Shown: piece by piece, positions 19,461-26,549 of the stretch | How the letters are laid out: each line of letters starts with the position of its first letter | How positions within the stretch are numbered: the first letter of the stretch is position 1 | Assembly: GCA_027489245.1 (NCBI GenBank) | Contig: JAIYAC010000010.1 | Coordinates: 62,001-126,000 of the forward strand | Source of the DNA: Neisseriaceae bacterium | GTDB taxonomy: Bacteria; Pseudomonadota; Gammaproteobacteria; Burkholderiales; Chromobacteriaceae | DNA length: 64,000 nucleotides | Direction of reading: 5' to 3' | Notes under the pieces: model-generated | Told to the model about the DNA's origin: nothing | What the model saw: only the letters and a program-made list of their open reading frames with translations | Database searches by the model: none | Translations under genes and position numbers: made by a program

Positions 19461-20441
19461 TTAACCCAGCAGGTGGGCTACGCCAGCGCGTTCTTCTTCC
19501 AGCTCGTTCAGGGTAACGTTGATGCAGCTACGGCTGAATTCGTCGATTTCCAGGCCTTGTACGATGGTGTACTGGCCATTTTCGCAGGTTACCGGGAAGC
19601 CGAACATTACATCTTTCGGAATGCCGTAGGAACCGTCGGACGGGATACCCATGGTAACCCACTTGCCGTTGGTGCCCAGTACCCAGTCGCGGATGTGGTC
19701 GATGGCAGCGTTGGCCGCAGAGGCAGCGGACGACAGGCCACGGGCTTCGATGATGGCGGCGCCACGTTTGCCTACGGTAGGCAGGAACACGTCGCGGTTC
19801 CATTCGTGGTCGTTGATCATGTCTTTTACCGATTCGCCGTTGATGGTGGCGTAGCGGTAGTCAGCGTACATGGTTGGGGAGTGGTTGCCCCATACGGCCA
19901 ATTTTTCGATGTCGGCCACGGCTTTGCCGGTTTTGGCAGCGAGTTGCGACAGCGCACGGTTGTGGTCCAGGCGCAACATGGCGGTGAAGTTGTTCGGGTT
20001 CAGGTCCGGTGCCGACTTCATGGCGATGTAGGCGTTGGTGTTAGCCGGGTTGCCTACTACCAGTACTTTTACGTTGCGGTCGGCCACTTTGTTCAGTGCA
20101 GCGCCTTGTACGGTGAAGATTTCAGCGTTGGCGGTGAGCAGGTCTTTGCGCTCCATGCCTTTGCTGCGTGGGCGTGCGCCCACCAGCAGGGCAACTTGTA
20201 CATCCTTGAAAGCGACTTCCGGGTCATCGGTAGCGACCATGCCGGCCAGCAGCGGGAAGGCGCAGTCTTCCAGCTCCATCATCACGCCTTTTACAGCGGT
20301 TTGTGCCTGTGGCAGGTCCAGCAGCTGCAGGATGACCGGTTGGTCTTTACCCAGCATTTCGCCACTGGCAATGCGGAACAACAGGCTGTAACCAATCTGA
20401 CCAGCTGCACCAGTAACGGCAACGCGAACGGGGGCTTTCAT
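19461..20441 (-). CDS. mdh: Malate dehydrogenase (NAD)
   Basis: 326 aa from ATG 20441, which has AAGGAG nine bases upstream; the frame is open further but without signal. It oxidises malate to oxaloacetate in the TCA cycle. The NAD-binding motif is [16 protein letters not shown] at the N-terminus; catalytic His and substrate Arg lie in [11 protein letters not shown] and the loop [15 protein letters not shown]. This is the 326-329 aa form with a longer loop, common in betaproteobacteria and similar to the cytosolic mammalian type. Divergent from gntR with 211 bp between them, including a perfect palindrome (20599-20612) likely to be an operator. Confidence 0.95.
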   Translation of the reverse strand: MKAPVRVAVTGAAGQIGYSLLFRIASGEMLGKDQPVILQLLDLPQAQTAVKGVMMELEDCAFPLLAGMVATDDPEVAFKDVQVALLVGARPRSKGMERKDLLTANAEIFTVQGAALNKVADRNVKVLVVGNPANTNAYIAMKSAPDLNPNNFTAMLRLDHNRALSQLAAKTGKAVADIEKLAVWGNHSPTMYADYRYATINGESVKDMINDHEWNRDVFLPTVGKRGAAIIEARGLSSAASAANAAIDHIRDWVLGTNGKWVTMGIPSDGSYGIPKDVMFGFPVTCENGQYTIVQGLEIDEFSRSCINVTLNELEEERAGVAHLLG

Positions 20442-20598
20442 CGATGTACTCTCCTTTGGACTTGGCGATGGATGCGTAGCGCATGCTCTTCCTTGCGCAT
20501 GCTGCTTTGCAATACTGGCTTCGAGTGTAGCACGCCAAGTGCGGTTTGTGGGCATCAAGGCGGGTGATGCGGCGCAGCATGATTTGCTCTTGTCTTGT

Positions 20599-20612
20599 GT
20601 CTTATATAAGAC
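20599..20612. promoter_or_regulatory. Perfect 14-bp palindrome, candidate GntR operator between mdh and gntR
   Basis: GTCTTATATAAGAC is a perfect dyad located 41 bp before the gntR start and 158 bp before mdh. HutC/UTRA-type GntR proteins bind such dyads, so autoregulation and control of mdh are plausible. It was noticed only once in the window. Confidence 0.65.
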
Positions 20613-20652
20613 TAACCTTTACGCTTGATTTATTTGATGTTAAAAAGAACAC

Positions 20653-21381
20653 ATGCACGCAAAATCGCTACATCGGTTACCGCTTTACCAGCAGGTAAAG
20701 TTGCAGGTGCTAGAACGTATTGCCGAGGGCGAGTGGGCCAGTAACGAGCTGCTACCCAGCGAATGGGATCTGGCGGACCAGTTTGCTGTCAGCCAGGGCA
20801 CGGTACGCAAGGCTTTGACCGAACTGGTCAACGACGGTGTGCTATACCGCCAGCAGGGCAGGGGCACCTTTGTGTCTGCCCCGCTGGATGACTGGGCAGG
20901 CCTCGCGATGGTGTCGCCCGGCTTGCTCACCGAAAAGCCGGACCGCTTGTTGCGCGAGTTTCTGGGCGTGAGCCGGGTGCATGCGCATGAGGAGTTGGCC
21001 GCAGCCATGGGTTTGCGCCGCAGCGCGCCGTTACACCGCATACGCATGTTGTGGCGTATGCAGGGGCAGGTGGTGGCGCTGGACGATGTGATGCTGCCGG
21101 TGGAGCGCTTTGATGCCATCGATACCCGCTGGTTGCGTCAGATGCCGGGTGTGTGGTCGCTGTTGCAGCAGCACTTTGGCGTGCGCTTGCGGGTACAGGC
21201 AGAGCAGTGGCGGGCGATTCTGCCCGGGCGTGAAGAAATGCAGCTGCTGGCCGTGGCCGACGGTGTGCCGCTGCTGCAGTATCTGCGGCTGTCTTGCGAT
21301 ATGCAGGGCGTGCCGGTGGAATGGCGCGAGCGCTGGTGTGTGACGGACAAATTTGGCCTGATACGTCAGGGAAATCCCTGA
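20653..21381 (+). CDS. GntR-family regulator, HutC/UTRA type, of the TCA block
   Basis: 242 aa. An N-terminal winged helix (LYQQVKLQVLERIAEGEW to SQGTVRKALTELVNDGVLYR) occupies residues 10-65, followed by GRGTFVSAP and a UTRA ligand-binding domain of about 150 residues. It probably senses a small carboxylate and controls the surrounding genes; the ligand cannot be told from sequence. It lies between mdh (divergent) and sdhC (223 bp downstream, same strand). The same arrangement is common in betaproteobacteria. It contains one GTTGGCCGCA copy at 20994. Confidence 0.85.
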   Translation: MHAKSLHRLPLYQQVKLQVLERIAEGEWASNELLPSEWDLADQFAVSQGTVRKALTELVNDGVLYRQQGRGTFVSAPLDDWAGLAMVSPGLLTEKPDRLLREFLGVSRVHAHEELAAAMGLRRSAPLHRIRMLWRMQGQVVALDDVMLPVERFDAIDTRWLRQMPGVWSLLQQHFGVRLRVQAEQWRAILPGREEMQLLAVADGVPLLQYLRLSCDMQGVPVEWRERWCVTDKFGLIRQGNP

Positions 21382-21466
21382 TTTGCGGGCAGATTATGTG
21401 GCTGGATGGTCTTTGTCTGACTGTTTGGCGTCCGCAGCAGGGCGCGGTTTTGATAGAATCTCTGGG

Positions 21467-21565
21467 ACATGTTGCACCTGCAGCATTGGTTCAACATGTT
21501 TTGATGGGTGGGAGTGCCGTGCTGGCTCCCGTTCCGATGGCCCCTGCAACCATGGTGGGGGCCGG
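21467..21565 (+). promoter_or_regulatory. Structured leader region ahead of sdhC
   Basis: The 222-bp gap between gntR and sdhC holds an inverted repeat ACATGTTG / CAACATGT (21467-21474, 21492-21499) and a second hairpin, GGCCCC / GGGGCC, around 21538-21563. No U-run follows. The region must include the sdh promoter; a TAGAAT at 21454-21459 may be its -10 box. The function of the hairpins is not known. Confidence 0.35.
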
Positions 21566-21603
21566 GTATAACCACTTGGTACATGCACATCCAAGGAAGC
21601 TCT

Positions 21604-21978
21604 ATGCAGAAGCAACGACCTAAGCACTTAGATCTGGGCAAGATCAGGCTGCCTCTCCCGGGCATTGTCTCGATCCTGCACCGAATCAGCGGTGTGGCAC
21701 TGTTTTTCTCGCTGCCACTCCTGATCTATCTTCTGAGCGGCTCGCTCAGTTCCGCAGAAACCTTCGACAGCTATCGCGCCGTAGTTGCCCATCCCTTGAT
21801 GAAACTGATTTTGATCGGCTTCCTCTGGGCATTCCTGCACCACGCAGTGGCCGGCATCCGTTTCCTGCTGCTTGATATTCATAAAGGTCTGGAACTGCAG
21901 ACCGCCCGCGCTACTGCCAAGCTGGTGCTGGTAGTCAGCCTGTCTCTGACTGTGATTCTGGGGGCCATCCTATGGTAA
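21604..21978 (+). CDS. sdhC: Succinate dehydrogenase cytochrome b556 subunit
   Basis: 124 aa, starting at ATG 21604 with AAGGA upstream. One of two membrane anchors of complex II, binding heme b and quinone. The N-terminal RPKHLDLGKIRLPLPGIVSI and HRISGVALFF are the family signature; three membrane helices follow, with HHAVAGIRFLLLDIH carrying a probable heme-ligand His. It overlaps sdhD by 7 bp, so the anchor subunits are translationally coupled. Confidence 0.93.
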   Translation: MQKQRPKHLDLGKIRLPLPGIVSILHRISGVALFFSLPLLIYLLSGSLSSAETFDSYRAVVAHPLMKLILIGFLWAFLHHAVAGIRFLLLDIHKGLELQTARATAKLVLVVSLSLTVILGAILW

Positions 21979-22316
21979 ACCGCAACGTCGTTGGTGCTCA
22001 CTACGGCCTGCGCGACTGGATCATGCAGCGTGTGACTGCCGTGATCATGCTGGCTTACACCGTCATGCTGGTGCTGTTCCTGCTGGCCATGCCGGCTGGC
22101 TACGAAGGCTGGAAAGCCCTGTTCAGCCTGACTTGGGTAAAGGTTCTGACCCAAACTACCCTGCTGGCGCTGTTCCTGCACGCCTGGGTAGGTATTCGTG
22201 ACCTGTGGATGGACTACATCAAGCCGGTCGGCGTGCGCCTGACCCTGCACTCCGTAACTGCAGTATGGCTGGTGTCCTGTTTTATTTATTCGCTTAAGGT
22301 TGTCTGGGGGCTGTAA
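21972..22316 (+). CDS. sdhD: Succinate dehydrogenase membrane anchor subunit
   Basis: 114 aa with three membrane helices (about 22-42, 57-77, 90-110). GLRDWIMQRVTAVIMLAYT at the N-terminus and LFLHAWVGIRDLWMDYI are typical of SdhD; the latter His is the probable heme ligand. It overlaps sdhC upstream, and its stop overlaps the sdhA start (TAATG). Part of complex II in the cytoplasmic membrane. Confidence 0.93.
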   Translation: MVNRNVVGAHYGLRDWIMQRVTAVIMLAYTVMLVLFLLAMPAGYEGWKALFSLTWVKVLTQTTLLALFLHAWVGIRDLWMDYIKPVGVRLTLHSVTAVWLVSCFIYSLKVVWGL

Positions 22317-24082
22317 TGACTGTACCCGTTCGTCGATTTGATGCAGTAATTGTTGGCGGCGGTGGCGCAGGTATGCGTGCTGCCCTGCAACTGTCCGAGT
22401 CCGGCCTGAAAACCGCCGTACTTTCCAAAGTATTCCCGACCCGCTCGCACACCGTTGCTGCTCAAGGTGGTATCTCCGCCTCGCTGGGTAACGTGCAGGA
22501 AGACCGTTGGGAATGGCATATGTACGACACCGTAAAAGGGTCGGACTGGCTGGGCGACCAGGATGCCATCGAATTCATGTGCCGCAAGGCACCGGAAGCC
22601 GTTATCGAACTGGAACACTTCGGTATGCCGTTCGACCGTCTGGAAAACGGCAAGATCTACCAGCGTCCGTTTGGCGGCCATACGCAGAACAACGGTGAGA
22701 GCCCGGTTCAGCGTGCCTGTGCCGCAGCCGACCGTACCGGCCACGCCATGCTGCACACGCTGTACCAGCGTAACGTGCGTGCCAACACCCAGTTCTTTGT
22801 CGAGTGGATGGCACTGGACCTGATCCGTGACGAAGCTGGCGATGTGGTGGGTGTGACTGCACTGGAAATGGAAACCGGCGAGGTTTACATCTTCCACGCG
22901 AAAGCCGTGCTGTTTGCTACCGGCGGTGCTGGCCGTATCTACGCCGCTTCCACCAATGCCTTCATCAACACCGGTGATGGCCTGGGTATGTGCGTTCGCG
23001 CAGGTATCCCGCTGGAAGACATGGAATTCTGGCAATTCCACCCCACCGGCGTAGCCGGTGCCGGCGTACTGATTACCGAAGGTGTGCGTGGCGAAGGCGG
23101 TATCCTGCTGAACGCCAACGGCGAGCGCTTCATGGAGCGCTACGCACCGAACCTGAAAGATCTGGCCCCACGCGACTTCGTGGCCCGCTCCATGGAGCAG
23201 GAAGTGCTGGAAGGCCGTGGTTGCGGCCCGAACAAGGACTACGTGCTGCTGAAGCTGGACCACCTGGGCCCGGACATCATCAAACAGCGCTTGCCTGGCA
23301 TTCGCGAGATCGCCATCAAGTTTGCCGGCGTAGACCCGATCAAGGAGCCGATTCCGGTTATCCCGACTTGCCACTACATGATGGGCGGTATTCCGACCAA
23401 CTACCGTGGCGAAGTGGTGATCCCGCAAGGCGACAACCCGGAAGCCCGCGTAAACGGCTTCTATGCAGCCGGCGAGTGCGCTTGTGCCTCCGTACACGGT
23501 GCCAACCGTCTGGGTACCAACTCTCTGCTGGACCTGGTGGTATTCGGCAAATCGGCCGGCGACAGCATGGTCGAGTTCATCCGCAACGAAATGCCTAACT
23601 GGAAACCGCTGCCGGCCAACGCCGCCGAGCGTTCCCTGGCCCGTATCAGCCGTCTGGACAACCAGACCAACGGCGAAGACGTGACCGAAGTACGTACCGC
23701 CATGCAGCGTACCGTCCAGGCGCGTGCTGCCGTATTCCGTAACTCGGAAAACCTGGCACTGGGCGTGAAGGAAATCCAGGAAGTGGCCGAGCGTGTAAAA
23801 CGCATCCAGATCAAGGACAAATCCAAAGTCTTCAACACCGCGCGTGTCGAGGCGCTGGAGCTGGAAAACCTGATCGAAGTGGCCGTGGCTACCCTGATCT
23901 CCGCCGATGCGCGTAAAGAGTCCCGTGGCGCCCATGCCCACGCCGACTTCCAGCAGCGCGACGACGAGGTATGGATGAAGCACACCCTGTACTACGGCGA
24001 TGACCGTCGCCTGACCTACAAGCCAGTGCACACCAAACCGTTGTCGGTGGATTACATCCCGCCGAAAGAGCGTACTTTCTAA
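22316..24082 (+). CDS. sdhA: Succinate dehydrogenase flavoprotein subunit
   Basis: 588 aa, full length. It oxidises succinate to fumarate with covalently bound FAD. Visible motifs: the FAD dinucleotide fold VIVGGGGAGMRAALQL, the flavin-linking His in SHTVAAQGGISASLGN, the active-site region HPTGVAGAGVLITEG, and GANRLGTNSLLDLVVFG. Its ATG overlaps the sdhD stop. The flavinylation factor SdhE is encoded two genes downstream. No exact GTTGGCCGCA copy was found inside this conserved gene or the other sdh genes. Confidence 0.97.
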   Translation: MTVPVRRFDAVIVGGGGAGMRAALQLSESGLKTAVLSKVFPTRSHTVAAQGGISASLGNVQEDRWEWHMYDTVKGSDWLGDQDAIEFMCRKAPEAVIELEHFGMPFDRLENGKIYQRPFGGHTQNNGESPVQRACAAADRTGHAMLHTLYQRNVRANTQFFVEWMALDLIRDEAGDVVGVTALEMETGEVYIFHAKAVLFATGGAGRIYAASTNAFINTGDGLGMCVRAGIPLEDMEFWQFHPTGVAGAGVLITEGVRGEGGILLNANGERFMERYAPNLKDLAPRDFVARSMEQEVLEGRGCGPNKDYVLLKLDHLGPDIIKQRLPGIREIAIKFAGVDPIKEPIPVIPTCHYMMGGIPTNYRGEVVIPQGDNPEARVNGFYAAGECACASVHGANRLGTNSLLDLVVFGKSAGDSMVEFIRNEMPNWKPLPANAAERSLARISRLDNQTNGEDVTEVRTAMQRTVQARAAVFRNSENLALGVKEIQEVAERVKRIQIKDKSKVFNTARVEALELENLIEVAVATLISADARKESRGAHAHADFQQRDDEVWMKHTLYYGDDRRLTYKPVHTKPLSVDYIPPKERTF

Positions 24083-24102
24083 GCGGCGACCAGGAGATCA
24101 AC

Positions 24103-24807
24103 ATGACCAAAGCCCGTTTTTCCATTTACCGCTACGATCCGGACAAGGACGCCAAGCCGTACATGCAGGATTACGAGATCGAGCTGGGCCCGAACGACGT
24201 AAAACTGCTGGACGTGATCGTCAAGCTCAAAGCCATGGACGACACACTGTCGTTCCGTCGCTCCTGCCGCGAAGGTATCTGTGGCTCTGACGCCATGAAT
24301 ATCAACGGCAAGAACGGCCTGGCCTGCGTCACCAACTGGGCTGACCTGAAACAGCCTATCGAGCTGCGCCCGCTGCCTGGCCTGCCGGTTATCCGCGACC
24401 TGATCGTGGACATGACCCAGTTCTTCAAGCAGTACCACTCGATCAAGCCTTACGTGATCAACGACACGCCACCGCCAGAGCGCGAGCGCCTGCAATCGCC
24501 GGAAGACCGTCTGGAGCTGGACGGCCTGTACGAGTGCATTCTGTGCGCCTGTTGCTCTACTTCCTGCCCGTCTTTCTGGTGGAACCCGGACAAATTCGTT
24601 GGCCCGGCCGGCCTGCTGGCTGCCTACCGCTTTATCGCCGATACCCGCGATCTGGCGACCAACGAGCGTCTGGACAACCTGGAAGACCCGTATCGTCTGT
24701 TCCGTTGCCACACCATCATGAACTGCGTGGATGTGTGCCCGAAAGGTCTGAACCCGACCAAGGCGATCGGCAAGATCAAAGACATGATGGTTAAGCGTGC
24801 CGTATGA
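24103..24807 (+). CDS. sdhB: Succinate dehydrogenase iron-sulfur subunit
   Basis: 234 aa. It passes electrons from SdhA to quinone through three clusters. The plant-type [2Fe-2S] site reads SCREGICGSDAMNINGKNGL, with Asp at the third position as in E. coli. The [4Fe-4S] and [3Fe-4S] ligands are in CILCACCSTSCPSFWW and CHTIMNCVDVCPKGLNP. CAGGAG precedes the start, 20 bp after sdhA. The stop overlaps the start of sdhE (ATGA). Confidence 0.97.
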   Translation: MTKARFSIYRYDPDKDAKPYMQDYEIELGPNDVKLLDVIVKLKAMDDTLSFRRSCREGICGSDAMNINGKNGLACVTNWADLKQPIELRPLPGLPVIRDLIVDMTQFFKQYHSIKPYVINDTPPPERERLQSPEDRLELDGLYECILCACCSTSCPSFWWNPDKFVGPAGLLAAYRFIADTRDLATNERLDNLEDPYRLFRCHTIMNCVDVCPKGLNPTKAIGKIKDMMVKRAV

Positions 24808-25052
24808 CCGACATCGATCCGGTTGAAATAAAACGGATCCGCTGGCGCTCGCGCCGTGGTTTGCTGGAACTGGACATTGTGCTGGAGCGTTTTCTGGCTA
24901 ATGGCTTTGACCAGCTCACCATGGCCGAGCTTGCCGCGTACAGGAAGTGCCTGGAGCTGGGCGATAACGACTTCCTGGACTACGTAAACGGCAAAGCGGA
25001 AGTAGACGATCCCGAGCTGGCACACATCATCGGGATTTTGCGGGCGGTTTAA
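24804..25052 (+). CDS. sdhE: FAD assembly factor SdhE
   Basis: 82 aa. This small helical protein promotes covalent attachment of FAD to SdhA. The conserved RSRRGLLELDIVLERFL (RGxxE motif) is at residues 14-30. It overlaps sdhB by 4 bp and is thus made with the complex it matures. gltA follows after 57 bp. Confidence 0.92.
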   Translation: MTDIDPVEIKRIRWRSRRGLLELDIVLERFLANGFDQLTMAELAAYRKCLELGDNDFLDYVNGKAEVDDPELAHIIGILRAV

Positions 25053-25109
25053 GGCCTGCAAGCAGCAAAACAAATTACAACGACCACAAACTGAACTGGG
25101 AGTATTGCT

Positions 25110-26399
25110 GTGGAAAACAATCGTAAAGTGACGCTCACCTACAACGATGGCAAAGACAATCTGGAGATGCCGGTACTGAAAGGTACCCTGGGTCCGGACG
25201 TAGTCGATATCCGTTCGTTCTCCAAAACCGGTATGTTCACCTTTGACCCCGGCTTCCTGGCTACCGCCAGCTGCGAGTCGCAAATCACCTTTATCGATGG
25301 TGATCTGGGTCAGCTGTACTACCGCGGTTACCCTATCGAACAGTTGGCCGAGAAGAGCGACTACCTGGAAGTGTGCTACCTGCTGCTGAACGGCGAGCTG
25401 CCTACCGCAGAAGAGCGCAAGGTATTCGAGCGCGGCATCATGCGTCACAACATGCTGCACGACCAGCTGATGAGCCTGTTCAAAGGCTTCCGTCGTGATG
25501 CCCACCCGATGGCCGTGATGGTGGGTGTGGTTGGCGCGCTGTCTGCGTTCTACCATGACTCGCTGGACATCAATAATCCGGAACACCGCAAGATCTCGGC
25601 ACACCGCCTGATCGCCAAGCTGCCGAACATTGCAGCCCAGGCGTACCGCTACAACAAGGGCCTGCCGTTCTCCTACCCGAAAAACGGCCTGACCTACGCT
25701 GAGAACTTCCTGCACATGATGTTCTCTACCCCGTGCGAAGAGTACAAGGTGAACAAGACCCTGGCCTTGGCCCTGGATCGTATCTTCACCCTGCACGCCG
25801 ACCACGAGCAGAACGCGTCTACCTCTACCGTGCGTCTGGCTGGTTCCTCCGGTGCCAACCCGTTCGCATGTATCGCCGCCGGTATCGCTTGCCTGTGGGG
25901 CCCGTCCCACGGTGGCGCCAACGAGGCTGTACTGAAGATGCTGGACGAAATCGGTTCGGTAGAAAACGTACCGGCGTTCATGGAAGGCGTGAAGAACAAG
26001 ACCCACAAACTGATGGGTTTTGGTCACCGCGTGTACAAGAACATGGACCCGCGCGCAGCCATCATGAAAGAGACCTGCGACGAAGTGCTGAACGAGCTGG
26101 GCCTGCACAACGATCCGAAGTTCAAACTGGCCATGGCGCTGGAAAAAATCGCCCTGGAAGACCCGTACTTCATCGAGCGCAAGCTGTACCCGAACGTAGA
26201 CTTCTACTCCGGTATCGTGCTGTCCGCCATTGGTATTCCGGTATCCATGTTCACCCCGATCTTCGCCCTGGCACGTACCGTGGGCTGGATCTCCCACTGG
26301 GCTGAAATGATTGCCGACCCTGCAATGAAGATCGGCCGTCCGCGTCAGCTGTACACCGGTGCCCAGCGCCGTGACTACATCCCGCAGGAACAGCGTTAA
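25110..26399 (+). CDS. gltA: Citrate synthase (type II, hexameric form)
   Basis: 429 aa. It starts with GTG at 25110, supported by GGGAG seven bases upstream. It condenses acetyl-CoA with oxaloacetate. Conserved catalytic regions are seen: [20 protein letters not shown], the oxaloacetate His/Asp region [14 protein letters not shown], and a C-terminal [13 protein letters not shown]. The length and N-terminal beta domain fit the NADH-sensitive type II enzymes of Gram-negative bacteria. A terminator follows directly. Confidence 0.96.
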   Translation: MENNRKVTLTYNDGKDNLEMPVLKGTLGPDVVDIRSFSKTGMFTFDPGFLATASCESQITFIDGDLGQLYYRGYPIEQLAEKSDYLEVCYLLLNGELPTAEERKVFERGIMRHNMLHDQLMSLFKGFRRDAHPMAVMVGVVGALSAFYHDSLDINNPEHRKISAHRLIAKLPNIAAQAYRYNKGLPFSYPKNGLTYAENFLHMMFSTPCEEYKVNKTLALALDRIFTLHADHEQNASTSTVRLAGSSGANPFACIAAGIACLWGPSHGGANEAVLKMLDEIGSVENVPAFMEGVKNKTHKLMGFGHRVYKNMDPRAAIMKETCDEVLNELGLHNDPKFKLAMALEKIALEDPYFIERKLYPNVDFYSGIVLSAIGIPVSMFTPIFALARTVGWISHWAEMIADPAMKIGRPRQLYTGAQRRDYIPQEQR

Positions 26400-26407
26400 T
26401 CGCTAGC

Positions 26408-26438
26408 AAAAGGTTGGCCGCAATGCGGCCAACCTTTT
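26408..26438 (+). terminator. gltA terminator formed by two inverted GTTGGCCGCA words
   Basis: AAAAGGTTGGCCGCA and its perfect complement abut with one base between them, followed by TTTTT. The stem is up to 15 bp. It is a rho-independent terminator 8 bp after gltA and holds two full copies of the repeated word (26413 and 26424), the arrangement seen for Neisseria uptake sequences. Confidence 0.9.
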
Positions 26439-26458
26439 TGTGGTGAAGAGCGTTCTGT

Positions 26459-26505
26459 CAAAAAGAGGCGTGTGCGACGCCGTGTCCACATAGCTCTTTT
26501 TGTCA
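26459..26505 (+). promoter_or_regulatory. Hairpin with U-run ahead of sucA, possible attenuator
   Basis: AAAAAGAG (26460-26467) pairs with CTCTTTTT (26494-26501); inside is a second stem GGCGT / ACGCC (26467-26471, 26477-26481). The outer stem ends in a run of five T, so this could be an intrinsic terminator 45 bp before the sucA start. It may only back up the gltA terminator. Confidence 0.35.
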
Positions 26506-26549
26506 AAACGGTTTTTGCAAAGCAGCAACGCAGACAAAAGGGTCGAATA

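Noticed and set aside
24540-24590. Asp in place of Cys in the SdhB [2Fe-2S] motif (upstream at about 24290) as a defect
   Set aside because: E. coli SdhB has the same Asp, so it is a normal variant.
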